From Caprimulgus europaeus (taxonomy: Eukaryota; Chordata; Aves; Caprimulgiformes; Caprimulgidae), in assembly GCA_907165065.1 (NCBI GenBank), contig OU015523.1, forward strand, positions 126,184,523 to 126,248,522: DNA of 64,000 nucleotides, given 5' to 3'. Positions 57,401-63,650 of the stretch are shown one piece after another. Position numbers and translations under genes: made by a program. Positions within the stretch are counted from its first letter, which is position 1. Each line of letters starts with the position of its first letter. The notes below the pieces were generated by a model. The model worked only from the letters and a program-made list of their open reading frames with translations, did no database searches and was not told the origin of the DNA.

Positions 57401-59399
57401 CAGGACACCCATGGTCTCAGCGACATCACCCAGCGCTCGCACGCAGAAAGGGTGTAACTCTGCTCTGCCCCGTTTCCAACTCGCCCTGAGCACGGGGATC
57501 TCTGTTCTGGCATTCCTGCTGCGACCGCTGCCCATCTATGCTGTGACAACTGCCCCCAACAGCCTTCAGGGGCAGGTCTCCCATCCCAAGCCTCTCACAG
57601 CGCTGCTCGTGCCATGCTCAAGCTCAGCTCCTGACAGTTGTACCTACCTGTAGGAAGCAGGTCCCAACAGGGGTGTTCTCCTTCAGGGACACGTTGTAGA
57701 AATTACTCCTGAACACTGGCTCATTGTCATTGACATCCTGCAGGGCCACATGCACCACAGCTGAAGAAGAGAGGGCAGGAGTTCCCCTGTCCGTGGCCAG
57801 CACAGTCAGCTGAGGCTGAGGATCCTTCTCATAATCCAGCGGGGCAGCAGTGGTGATGATACCCGTGGCGGGGTCAATGGCAAACCAGCTGGAGTGGGCG
57901 TCATGGCCATGCACGATACTGTACCGCACCTCCCCGTTGGGACCCTGGTCCTTGTCACGAGCTGTCACCTGCAGGACAAAGCTGCCTGGGTACACAACCT
58001 CAGGGATGCTCTGTTTGTACTCCTGCTGGTCAAAGAGCGGGGGGTTGTCATTGATATCCATCACTTGCAGTACAAAGGCTGATTCTGCCCGGAGCGGGGG
58101 TGTTCCCGAGTCAGTAGCTGTCACCCGCAAATCATAGGAATCCCTTTCCTCCCGATCCAGAAGCTGGTCCACGCAGATCAGGTAGATGATGTTGTCCTTG
58201 GTAGTGAGGGCAAACTTGCCATCCCCTCCCTCCAGTGTGACATTGACGTTGGAGTATTCTCCGTAGTCTGGGTCAGACACAGAGATGCGTGCCACATACT
58301 GGCCAGGCTGGGCTCCCTCAGAGATCTGGGGGGAGCCATCTTCGCTCAGGAAGATGATAGTCATGGTGGGCTGGTTGTCATTGTAGTCACGCACGTGAAT
58401 AGTGACAAAGGCTGTGGTGACCTCAGGGTGGACAGCTTTATCCCTTGCCTGCACCACCAGCTCATGCACCTTCCTCACCTCATAGTCCAGACCCTTGTTG
58501 AGCTTGATGACTCCAGTCTGGGAGTCAATGATGAAGTACTGGTCAGGGTCGCTCTGCCGCCGGTTGATCTCATAAATCACATCCCCATTGTCACCTTCAT
58601 CAGCATCAGAGGCAAAGACCTGGAGGATGCTGCTGCCAGGTTTCAGATTCTCCGAGATGAGGGTATGATAGCGGCTCTGGTTGAAGCTCGGAGCGTTGTC
58701 GTTGATGTCCTGGATGGACACATCCAGCGTCATCTGGGTGCTCCGTGGAGGAGAGCCGCCATCGTAGGCTTCCAGCAGCAGCGAGTACGAGGAACGGTTC
58801 TCCCGATCCAAGACGTTGCTGACCACCAGGTCCAAATACAGGACCCCGTTGGGTCCCCGGCGTGTTTCCAGGCGGAAGGCCTGCCCCACGTTCTCGCCCT
58901 TAATCACGTAGCCTTGCGTATTGAGCAGGCCACTGTCAGCGTCAAAGGCTGGGTCCAAGGGAAATCTGCTGCCGATGGGCGTGTGCTCTGGGATCTGGAA
59001 CGTGCTGTGCTGTTTGGGAAAGGCTGGAGCGTGGTCATTGATGTCATTCACCTGGATGTTCACTTCTACTGTGATGCCTTCTGGGGTAACAGCGATGAAG
59101 CTGTAGTGGTCCCGAGTCTCTCGGTCCAGGACACGAGCTGTTTTGATGATACCGGTGTTCTCATCTATCCCCAGATCCGTGGTAACTCCGCTGCCCTCCT
59201 GTGCGGAGATGAAATACATGTAGGCACTAGTTCCAGGGGGCAGGCCAGCACTGATGTCCCCAATGATGGTGCCAGCTGGCTGCTCCTCATCTATTTGTAG
59301 ATCCAGGGTGCCCAGGACAGCAGAGCCCTTCCCTGCTCTCAGGCCTCCAAGAATCAGCAGCTCCAGCAGAAGCAGGGCTGACCCCTTCACGTACTCCAT
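15802..59399 (-). CDS. DCHS1: DCHS1, dachsous cadherin-related 1 (complete coding region)
   Basis: Giant type I membrane protocadherin. It binds FAT4 between neighbouring cells through its cadherin repeats, is tuned by the Golgi kinase FJX1, and acts in planar cell polarity and Hippo signalling; human mutations cause Van Maldergem syndrome and mitral valve prolapse. Twenty coding exons: 57648-59399, 41672-41860, 41055-41286, 39800-40036, 38415-39434, 37625-37812, 32160-32256, 31835-31992, 28568-29402, 28037-28276, 27450-27575, 26943-27152, 25516-26379, 24738-24851, 22162-22373, 21827-21981, 20514-20644, 19738-20024, 18651-18789, 15802-18416. Phases are consistent throughout, giving 3,266 residues (human 3,298). 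The signal peptide is at about 1-25. I count about 21 canonical DxND-type linkers among the family's 27 cadherin repeats. The membrane segment is 2892-2917, followed by a 349-residue tail. The structure matches the 21 exons of the human gene, exon 1 being noncoding. Confidence 0.97.
18417..18650. other. DCHS1 intron 20
   Basis: Short intron with no recognised element. Confidence 0.6.
18651..18789 (-). CDS. DCHS1: DCHS1 exon 20
   Basis: Residues 2350-2396: [40 protein letters not shown]. Human has [31 protein letters not shown]. The donor AACG/GTGCGT is weaker than its neighbours. Confidence 0.93.
19318..19652 (+). repeat. CR1 LINE 3' end in DCHS1 intron 19
   Basis: Plus-oriented, ending GGATGATCTCCTGAGGTCCC then CAGCCTGGGACTCTGTG. 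Same subfamily as the fragments at 3395, 25152 and 32720. Antisense to DCHS1. Confidence 0.9.
19738..20024 (-). CDS. DCHS1: DCHS1 exon 19
   Basis: Residues 2254-2349: [40 protein letters not shown], linker [15 protein letters not shown]. Human has [18 protein letters not shown] and RYGGRVSLTGPLDFEQ. Confidence 0.96.
20514..20644 (-). CDS. DCHS1: DCHS1 exon 18
   Basis: Residues 2210-2254: [20 protein letters not shown], linker [19 protein letters not shown] (human IPQPWELRVSE). Donor GAGA/GTAAGT. Confidence 0.95.
20690..21140. repeat. Degenerate GTG-rich minisatellite in DCHS1 intron 17
   Basis: Imperfect recurrences of GCACGTGTG, GAGCATCTGGAG and GGGCAGTGGG over 450 bp. Unit boundaries are too decayed to define a period by eye. 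Confidence 0.5.
21827..21981 (-). CDS. DCHS1: DCHS1 exon 17
   Basis: Residues 2159-2210: [47 protein letters not shown]. Human has ADDLDQGSGGQISYSL and [22 protein letters not shown]. Ends in phase 2 at the arginine codon. Confidence 0.95.
22162..22373 (-). CDS. DCHS1: DCHS1 exon 16
   Basis: Residues 2088-2158: [32 protein letters not shown] linker, [18 protein letters not shown]. Human has GLDFEVSPRLRLVLQAESG and HYVAFLPES. Confidence 0.95.
22374..23594. other. DCHS1 intron 15, unclassified part
   Basis: Nothing recognised apart from a short CCCCACACTG duplication near 22710-22735. Confidence 0.45.
23595..23950 (-). repeat. CR1 LINE fragment in DCHS1 intron 15
   Basis: Minus-oriented, no tail at its low-coordinate end. 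About 220 bp (23745-23940) differ from 6630-6830 at only a handful of positions. Confidence 0.85.
24649..24691. repeat. (AGAGC)n pentanucleotide microsatellite
   Basis: Eight or so perfect AGAGC units in DCHS1 intron 15; on the gene strand it is a GCTCT pyrimidine-leaning tract just after the exon 15 donor. Confidence 0.9.
24738..24851 (-). CDS. DCHS1: DCHS1 exon 15
   Basis: Residues 2050-2088: [28 protein letters not shown] (human GGTNGPITYSILSGNEKGTFSIQPSTG). 114 bp, phase 1 on both sides. A pentanucleotide repeat lies 46 bp beyond its donor. Confidence 0.94.
25152..25332 (-). repeat. CR1 LINE 3' end in DCHS1 intron 14
   Basis: Minus-oriented tail (CATAGAATCAGAGTCCCAGA on the plus strand), same sense as the DCHS1 transcript. 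Confidence 0.9.
25516..26379 (-). CDS. DCHS1: DCHS1 exon 14
   Basis: Residues 1762-2050, 864 bp. [18 protein letters not shown], linkers DLNDNAPGF and [65 protein letters not shown]. The last repeat border is degenerate (GLRFPRSTS), as in human GPRFPRASS. Confidence 0.96.
26943..27152 (-). CDS. DCHS1: DCHS1 exon 13
   Basis: Residues 1692-1762: [29 protein letters not shown] linker, [20 protein letters not shown]. Human [30 protein letters not shown] aligns. Phase 1 on both sides. Confidence 0.94.
27331..27390. repeat. 30-bp tandem duplication in DCHS1 intron 12
   Basis: TGGCCCTCCCTGCGGTGGGG followed by AGCACCC occurs twice in direct succession. Confidence 0.85.
27450..27575 (-). CDS. DCHS1: DCHS1 exon 12
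   Basis: Residues 1650-1692: [40 protein letters not shown] (human ANGQVTYGGVSSESFSLDPD). 126 bp, phase 1 on both sides, so skipping it would keep the frame. Confidence 0.93.
28037..28276 (-). CDS. DCHS1: DCHS1 exon 11
   Basis: Residues 1570-1650: [31 protein letters not shown], linker DVNDEAPAF. The donor CTGG/GTGAGG at 28036 was chosen because it joins in phase to ANGQVSYGG and matches the human border; a second donor lies 13 bp downstream (GT at 28023-28022). Confidence 0.92.
28568..29402 (-). CDS. DCHS1: DCHS1 exon 10
   Basis: Residues 1292-1570. Contains [28 protein letters not shown], linkers DCNDQAP and DENDNAPVF, and [19 protein letters not shown]. Human homologous strings are [21 protein letters not shown] and DPDLGEAARVSYRL. 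Confidence 0.95.
29454..29825 (+). repeat. CR1 LINE 3' end in DCHS1 intron 9
   Basis: Plus-oriented: GAAGAATTTCTTTGCTGAAA, TTGGAAGGGGTTGCCCAGGG, ending TCCTTTCCAACCACTGTGA. Begins about 50 bp from the exon 10 acceptor. Confidence 0.92.
30046..30306 (+). repeat. CR1 LINE 3' end in DCHS1 intron 9
   Basis: Plus-oriented: CAATGGGCACAAACTGAAAC, AACATCAGGAAACATTTTTC, tail CATTCTATGAGTCTGTGATT. Another subfamily, shared with 50330-50649. Confidence 0.9.
30307..31587. other. DCHS1 intron 9, unclassified AT-richer part
   Basis: No recognised repeat or gene. Noticeably more AT-rich than the surroundings. Confidence 0.45.
31588..31713 (-). repeat. CR1 LINE 3' end in DCHS1 intron 9
   Basis: Minus-oriented tail only (GGTTGGAAAAGACCTTTGAG, GTCCAACCCTACCTGTCC). 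Ends about 120 bp from the exon 9 donor. Confidence 0.9.
31835..31992 (-). CDS. DCHS1: DCHS1 exon 9
   Basis: Residues 1239-1291: [40 protein letters not shown]. Human has LFSLHPHSGELLTAAPL. Phase 0 at the 3' end (CTGCAG/GTACCC). Confidence 0.93.
32160..32256 (-). CDS. DCHS1: DCHS1 exon 8
   Basis: Residues 1207-1239, 97 bp: [26 protein letters not shown] (human [25 protein letters not shown]). Donor ACCG/GTAAGA. The upstream intron 7 is 5.4 kb. Confidence 0.94.
32720..33310 (-). repeat. CR1 LINE fragment in DCHS1 intron 7
   Basis: Minus-oriented, about 590 bp, with tail GAGTCCCAGGCTGGTGGGG at the left and ORF2-downstream sequence (GAGAGTCCAGTGGAGGCCAC in reverse complement) at the right. Confidence 0.92.
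33311..34129. other. DCHS1 intron 7, unclassified
   Basis: No recognised element. Confidence 0.4.
34130..34375 (+). repeat. Ancient amniote-type CR1 fragment
   Basis: Plus-oriented. GAAATTAAGAGATGGTTTCT, ACCAGATCAAGGAATCTGGA and GGAGGCAGAAGACCTAAATA match the 3' region of CR1 families I know from turtles and crocodilians, not the bird-specific subfamilies. Highly decayed. Confidence 0.6.
34940..35660 (-). repeat. Ancient amniote-type CR1/L3-like fragment
   Basis: Minus-oriented. AAAAAGTACTGCCTTTGTTT, TTTTAAACCTGCTGCCTGG, CCTAGGTCTTGTATTGTGA, AACACTCAGCATTTGATTTG and AGTGAATTTCATCTCCCATC follow the known order of old CR1/L3 3' regions in other amniotes over about 700 bp. AT-rich compared with its surroundings. 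Confidence 0.7.
35661..37624. other. DCHS1 intron 7, remaining part
   Basis: About 2 kb with no recognised repeat, RNA gene or coding segment. Confidence 0.45.
37625..37812 (-). CDS. DCHS1: DCHS1 exon 7
   Basis: Residues 1144-1206: [54 protein letters not shown]. Human has [19 protein letters not shown]. Ends in phase 0 at CAG/GTAGGG. Confidence 0.95.
37958..38348 (-). repeat. CR1 LINE fragment in DCHS1 intron 6
   Basis: Minus-oriented with tail CACAGAATCCCAGAATTTCT at the left. It fills most of the 600-bp intron, leaving about 66 bp to the exon 6 donor. Confidence 0.92.
38415..39434 (-). CDS. DCHS1: DCHS1 exon 6
   Basis: Residues 804-1144, a 1,020-bp exon. Linkers DVNDNAPAF, a degenerate EHDHGPIF, and DENDNSP. 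A glycine-rich insert ([13 protein letters not shown]) stands where human has a short variable loop (SGSKAELGQQ). Ends with [10 protein letters not shown] at donor GTGAGA. Confidence 0.95.
39535..39690. repeat. Alternating purine/pyrimidine (TG/CA) tract in DCHS1 intron 5
   Basis: Runs such as GTACACGCGTGTGCACGCAC and TGCACACACGTGTGCAAGCA; a sequence type prone to Z-DNA. Confidence 0.7.
39800..40036 (-). CDS. DCHS1: DCHS1 exon 5
   Basis: Residues 725-804: [55 protein letters not shown]. The linker here is degenerate (EGTVSPPVF), as it also is in human DCHS1, so calcium binding at this joint is probably weak. Confidence 0.95.
40037..41054. other. DCHS1 intron 4
   Basis: About 1 kb, purine-rich on the plus strand from 40640 to 40960; no recognised element. 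Confidence 0.5.
41055..41286 (-). CDS. DCHS1: DCHS1 exon 4
   Basis: Residues 648-725: [48 protein letters not shown]. One cadherin linker (DINDNRP). Matches human [15 protein letters not shown] and YAASISAQSPPGTAVLRL. Confidence 0.96.
41391..41674. repeat. 23-27 bp minisatellite carrying the exon 3 5' splice site
   Basis: About 12 units of plus-strand CACTCACCCCACGGCCTCC. Read on the gene strand, nearly every unit contains GGTGAGTGCTGGGGAGGCCG, the exon 3 donor and its flank. One unit near 41519 has GTGGGT instead. The last unit at 41665-41674 is the real donor. Confidence 0.93.
41672..41860 (-). CDS. DCHS1: DCHS1 exon 3
   Basis: Residues 585-647 ([29 protein letters not shown]), matching human [20 protein letters not shown]. 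Phase 0 on both sides. Its donor GGG/GTGAGTGC is the terminal unit of a tandem repeat filling most of intron 3. Confidence 0.96.
41935..41962. repeat. (CAC)n trinucleotide run
   Basis: CACCACCACCACCACCACC about 75 bp upstream of the DCHS1 exon 3 acceptor. Confidence 0.8.
42337..42511 (+). repeat. CR1 LINE 3' end in DCHS1 intron 2
   Basis: Plus-oriented, clean tail AAATAATTCTATGATTCTAT; one of the least diverged tails in the window. Confidence 0.93.
42512..43289. other. DCHS1 intron 2, unclassified
   Basis: No recognised element. Confidence 0.4.
43290..43365 (+). repeat. CR1 LINE tail
   Basis: Plus-oriented: AATAGATGACCTTTAAAGGT, CCTTCCAACTCAAACCATTC, TGTGATCCTATGATT. Confidence 0.8.
43619..43800 (-). 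repeat. CR1 LINE 3' end with internal 15-bp duplication
   Basis: Minus-oriented tail; AGCAGGTTCACCTTG is repeated in tandem at about 43690-43726. Confidence 0.88.
43801..45117. other. DCHS1 intron 2, unclassified
   Basis: No recognised repeat; a moderately AT-rich island at 44250-44400. Confidence 0.4.
45118..45302 (+). repeat. CR1 LINE 3' end in DCHS1 intron 2
   Basis: Plus-oriented: CACTGGAAGGGGCTGCCCAG, GATCCCAAAGGTCTTTTCCA, then GATTCTGTGACC. Confidence 0.92.
45303..46667. other. DCHS1 intron 2, unclassified
   Basis: No recognised element. Confidence 0.4.
46668..46909 (+). repeat. CR1 LINE 3' end in DCHS1 intron 2
   Basis: Plus-oriented: CACAGGCTGCCCAGGGAGGT, CTCGATGATCTCAAAGGTCT, GACTCTGTGATTCTGTGATC. 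Confidence 0.92.
46910..47599. other. DCHS1 intron 2, unclassified
   Basis: No recognised element. Confidence 0.4.
47600..49163 (+). repeat. Old, long CR1 LINE copy
   Basis: Plus-oriented, about 1.55 kb. It carries ORF2-derived text (CTCACCAACAAGGTCTCCCA, CACGAATCCATGGGATCCAA, GACTTTACAAAGGATTTTGA) and a diverged tail (CAAGGTCTCTCCAGTCTGAA). Reading frames are heavily broken. Confidence 0.85.
49320..49745 (+). repeat. CR1 LINE fragment without 3' end
   Basis: Plus-oriented segment from GGACAGGCTGGAGAGCTGCG to GTGGAGAGAGTCCAGTG. It stops abruptly where the next copy begins. Confidence 0.85.
49746..50649 (+). repeat. CR1 LINE copy with an internal 39-bp antisense patch
   Basis: Plus-oriented, starting in the same region of CR1 as the copy before it and running to the tail CTTCCAAGCTCAACTGTTCT. 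At 50471-50509 it carries a piece of another CR1 tail in reverse orientation. Confidence 0.88.
50650..51815. other. DCHS1 intron 2, unclassified
   Basis: No recognised element. Confidence 0.4.
51816..51968 (+). repeat. CR1 LINE 3' end in DCHS1 intron 2
   Basis: Plus-oriented: GGAGTCCCCGTCCCTGGGG, GAGCTCAAAGGGCTTTTCCA, TTCTGGGATTCTACAGGAT. Confidence 0.85.
52289..52842 (-). repeat. CR1 LINE fragment in DCHS1 intron 2
   Basis: Minus-oriented, about 550 bp: tail CATAGAATTGTTTGGTTGGG at the left, and TCAGTGGCCCAAAAGCAGGC region at the right. Sense relative to DCHS1. Confidence 0.92.
52843..54229. other. DCHS1 intron 2, G-rich then mixed sequence
   Basis: Plus-strand G/A-rich block at 52960-53480 with a 25-bp tandem repeat (CAGCGAGGGTCCCTGGGGG, two copies near 53073-53120). 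No gene recognised. Confidence 0.5.
54230..54640. other. AT-rich island in DCHS1 intron 2
   Basis: Complex AT-rich sequence with no repeat hallmark, unlike its GC-rich surroundings. It is a candidate conserved noncoding element, but conservation cannot be seen here. Confidence 0.35.
55480..56080. promoter_or_regulatory. Intronic CpG island in DCHS1 intron 2
   Basis: CpG-dense block (for example CTCTCCGAGCCGCTGCGGCC, CACGCTCCGGACCAGCCTC) about 1.6 kb downstream of exon 2 on the gene strand. No convincing ORF. Confidence 0.5.
56110..56920. repeat. C-rich low-complexity tract in DCHS1 intron 2
   Basis: Long C/T-rich run on the plus strand (G/A-rich in the transcript) with a tandem 18-bp CCCCAGCACCCCTCACGG at 56720-56765. 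Confidence 0.75.
57648..59399 (-). CDS. DCHS1: DCHS1 exon 2 (first coding exon)
   Basis: Residues 1-584. The ATG has G at -3 and G at +4. The hydrophobic leader [14 protein letters not shown] is followed by [19 protein letters not shown], almost identical to human. Five linkers (DINDHAP, DINDNAP, DYNDNQP, DINDNPP, DVNDNEP) mark the first cadherin repeats. Acceptor is at 59459-59460; 5' UTR covers 59400-59458. GC content is visibly lower than in the 3' exons. Confidence 0.97.
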
Positions 59400-59458
59400 T
59401 GCCAGTGACTTGCAGAGCAGAGCGTGGCTCTATCTCCTTCGCCGTGTGCGCTTTAATC
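59400..59458 (-). other. DCHS1: DCHS1 exon 2, 5' UTR part
   Basis: 59 bases between the acceptor (CCTTGCAG/GATTAAAGC) and the ATG. No upstream ATG is visible in it. Confidence 0.75.
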
Positions 59459-62400
59459 CTGCAAGGAATGCAGACCAGAGGATGCTGGTTAAGGGGGAGC
59501 AGCAAAGGAAGGACAGGAAAAAAATAATCATGGAGAGGGATTGCCCACTATGTACCTGCTGCACGATCGCTCTGCATCACCCACCCCTCACAGAGAGCAA
59601 TAGGGGAAAAAAACGTGTCCGAGCTCAAGGTGCCCAGAAAGAAGGTCTGGGGAAGCACCAAGCAGGTCACACCTGACAGTGCGCAGCGGGCAGCAGCTAG
59701 CACCCTGTCACAGAGGTTATTTCCTACATGGTCAAGCATCCTCCCCAGCCACCTGCCCTCCCAGCAACACCGGGGCCAGCTGCCCTAGAGCAGAGCACTT
59801 CTGAGCCTGAACGCTCCCTGTGAGGCTGAGAGAGACTGTCTGCAAGGGGACAGAGATTTGGGCACAAACAGCAGCCTAACACCTCTCCACCCTGAGGAGA
59901 GCTGGTCCCAAACTGGGAGAGAGCTCAACAAGTGACAGCGTTGAGACCCCCCACCTTCCACCCCCAGGAGCGTGCCTCTCGGGACCACAGGGACACGGGT
60001 GCCAAAAAACCCATGAAGTGCAAATCTGGTGTCCCTGGGAGGGAGCAGCAGAACTGGAGCGGGCTTAGATCCAGGGAACAATAAATCAGAAGGGCTGTAT
60101 TGCAAAGGATGTACCCACAGCTGGGAATGCCCAGGATAAAATCAGACAGGGCCCATTGTTTGGCCTGGCAGAGAGATCAGTGGATGCCCCGAGCTGGTAC
60201 CATGGAGGGTGGTGGCAGTAGAGCAGGAACGCAGCAGCTCCCTCTGAACTGCCAGCTGCTCTGACTTCTTCCCGGCCCCACACCCTCCGCCGCTCGCTCT
60301 CCTCCTTTGTCTCCTTCTCGCAGCTCCTCGCTCGCTCTGGCTCCTTCACTCCATTTCCCCCTGCCGTAACTCCATCTCACTGCAGCAGTGGGGGAGGGAC
60401 ACGCAGGGAGGAGCAGCTCCCTGCGGCAACACCACCGCTGGACACGCTCCCAGTGCCCACAGGCTGTCAGCCCCCCAGCACCCTGCCCACCCTCCCTCTG
60501 AAGAGCCAGAGAAACTCAGCAGCCAAGGAGCTTGTGAAGAACACCAGCCCCAGTGCTGCTCCCAGCCCCCGGTAAACGAGGCTTAGTGGTCTGCAGGGAT
60601 GGCGGCAGCATGAGCTCACACTTGGACTCTCTTGAAAGCGTTTGCTGCTGGTCCCATAACCACACTCAGGAGCCGCTCATGTCAGATGGAGGACGGCAGG
60701 AACCTCCTTGTCTTTGGGGATCGAGGTGGCTGACACTGCCTAGTTTGGGGACTAAGAATAACAGCCCTTGGTCTAAAGAACCCTACAGCAGCGTTAACCC
60801 TTTCCAGGCAATGTGGGATGATTATTCCTGGGTCCTCTTTCCCACCTCGGGTCATCTGTTGAGACAGATTTCCCTGTGGAAATCCTGGGTTAGTGGCAGA
60901 AAGGGAAATATTAAAAAGCGTTTTCTGTATATCACAAAGTTTTTGTTTACTTCAGTGGGAATCCAGTGCCCAAGTAAATCCACATGGTCTCCCCAGCAAG
61001 TATGAATCCTCATTTACTCTCAGAAGCAGAACTCAAAAGAAGTTACTTTGATCCCTGTGGGCTGCTAGCTGGTGATCTGCACTAACTCTGTGGTCCTAGA
61101 CGGGTCTCTCTCTCTGTTGGAGGTAGATAAACCCCCCTGGTTGGAGGGGTAACTGCAGACATCCAGAACACGCAGTGCTGGGAGAGCGAGGTCCAAGTTT
61201 GCTTCTATGATGAAACTGCACCGTCCTAACCATGATCCAGCTGCTCAGGTCATGGGAAGGTACAGGGCAGAGGGTATAACGCCTTGGCAGGAGCTTAGAC
61301 AAAAACTAAATAAAAAGGAAAAGTAGGAAGACAGGTAGAGGGATGTGGCTCCCTGGGGCAATCTCAGTGGCTGAGGACAGGATGAAGCTGAAAGGTCTTG
61401 GGTAGTGCCTGGAACAGATCAGGGCAGAGATATGGGGGAAAAAACCACTTTATTTGATCAGTGATTTGGCTCTTGAGAAGCAGAAAGGAGTGTAGCAAGG
61501 CTTGTGGGCTGCTGGCAGGGAGGAGAGAAACTTGAAAAGCGAATGTGGAGAGTATGAAAAGCAGCTGAGAGAGCACTGGGGCAACAAGGGAACAGAAAGG
61601 ACAGTCTTTGGGGTGGGGAACTGGTGATGAAAGTCTGTGTAAACTTCTCCCTTTCCACCCTCCCTGGAGACAAGTGGGTAGTTTCAGAGCTCAGCTGCCT
61701 CTTGGGTAAGAGATGCGACTGCCAGTTTGCCAGACTGCACCAGCCCAGGATGGGCAGAAGGTACCAGCAGCACGTCGTGCCTATGGAGTTTGCAAGTTTG
61801 GGTGATGGAGGAAGACAGCAGTGACCTCAGTGGATGCAGAGTCACCAAATCTGAACAGCTGCTTCCAATTAGCAGATAGCTCAGCGCGAGGGGCTGGCTG
61901 GGCTGGCCCAGGCCCAGCCTGTGTAATGTGAGCCAGGCTGCCCTCCCCGTCCCTCCCACCATCGGGCACTGAGGACCGGGGTAAAAAATGGCAGCAGAAG
62001 CCTCTGAAAAAAACTGCTAGCATGACAATCTGTCCAGAGAGGCGTTTGGGGTCCAGAGAGGTGTTTGGGGTCCAGAGCCATAGCAAGGAGGTTGACAAGA
62101 AAGGCAGCTAAAATGGCGTGAGCTGCAATGTGCATCTCCAGGCCTAGGGCTGATAGGTCAGGGCACCAGGAGAGCCCAGTCTACACTGAGCAAAGACACA
62201 TTTAGGGAAAAAAAAAATGTATGGAATTGCAGAGGGACGATTGCATGCATCCCTGCCTGCCTGCCAGCCAGTGGTACCTTGCATCTCATGTCAGCCATGA
62301 GGAAGGGGACGCAGGCCCACATTGTCCCCAGCAGAGAAGCTGGAAGGACAGCACCCACTGTGCATGCCACAAACAGATGTCAGCACGCTTGCTGTGCAAA

Positions 62401-63650
62401 AGCTCCATCCAAGCTGCAGATGCTGCTGATGCCATACCCAAAGCCTCACATGAGAGGCCGTGACTCATGTAATGATGTTTTTTGAGACTCCAGTCCAGCT
62501 GAGGAAGGATTCTGAAGCCCATTTAATCTTTGCTGAGCACCAGTCACCGAGGTGGACTATGCTTTTCTCTTCTACATTCATACTGAGCTCTCTCTGAAGA
62601 GTTTCAGATTATCTGTGCTCAGAACCAGACACAGCCCAGCCTTGCCTGCAGCACAGCCTGAGGCTAACGACTCTCTTTCAACCTCTACTTAGTCAGCCAC
62701 TACCTCCAGTCATCTCCATGCCTCCAGGCCCTCCTACCACCTCCCACCTGGCCCTTCAGGACAAGCACCCCATCGCTCGCTCCCAGCCCAGCCTAATTTC
62801 CCTCTGATACCAGCTCTGAGCAGTGAGCACGGATGGTGACCATCCTCTCGGGAGGGTGCAGTCAAGCTCCACTGCATCCCTGTGCATCCCATTTCTGTGC
62901 CAACACCAGGGCTTCCTGCAGGCTGTCCTGTCTCTGGAAACACTTCCCCCACAAAGGAAGCTCTAATAAAATTTCCTCACGCATTAGCCAGTTCCCACAA
63001 TCCCAGCCCACATGTGTCTCAGCACTGACCTGGCCCCTGCTACACTCTGTGCCCATAGCAGAGGTGCTGCAGGGCCTCGTCCGCTCCCCCCCAAATCGTG
63101 TCCCCAAGTTCTCGGGGTTCTGTCTTCCTCAGAGCTCCGGGGCAGCCCGGGGCTCGCTGCCCTGCCCGGGGCTCCCCAGCCGTCGGACCCCCCCGCCCGC
63201 TGCTGCTCCCGGTCCCCCTGCACAGCCCCGTCCCCATGCCGGGGCTCCGCCAGCACCGCTCCCCGCTCCTCCCGGTCCGCAGCCCCCGCCCGCCGCCTCC
63301 GGGGCTCCTCCGCCGCCACCGCTCAGCGCCCGCCCCGCGGTGGCTCCGACCCTGCTGCGGCACCGGCGGCCCCGCGCCCGCACCGTCCCGCCCGCTGCCA
63401 GCACCGGCCCCACCGCTGTCGCTCCGCGGGCGAGGCCGGTCCGGCCGCGGGTCCCCGGTGCTGCGCCGCCGCGGGCGCGGCCCCCCCCCCCGCCCCCCCA
63501 GCCCTATTGTCTGCGCGGCGGAGGCAGAACAAAGCGCCCGATCCTGGTCCCGGTCCCAGCTCCGGACCCGTCGGCGATGCCGCCGCGCGGAGCACCGGGC
63601 GAGGGCGGCCGGGCAGCCGCAGCGGGTCGGTCCCCGGGGCTGGCACTTAC
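59459..63650. other. DCHS1 intron 1
   Basis: 4.2 kb with no CR1 copy recognised, in contrast to intron 2. It holds a 20-bp tandem duplication (GTCCAGAGAGGCGTTTGGG) at 62034-62080 and the candidate alternative exon near 60230-60420. Confidence 0.55.

Noticed and set aside
58395-59300. 301-residue plus-strand ORF
   Set aside because: Antisense of DCHS1 exon 2.
60553-61005. 150-residue plus-strand ORF in DCHS1 intron 1
   Set aside because: No resemblance to any family I know, no splice or promoter context, and ordinary length for chance in GC-rich DNA.
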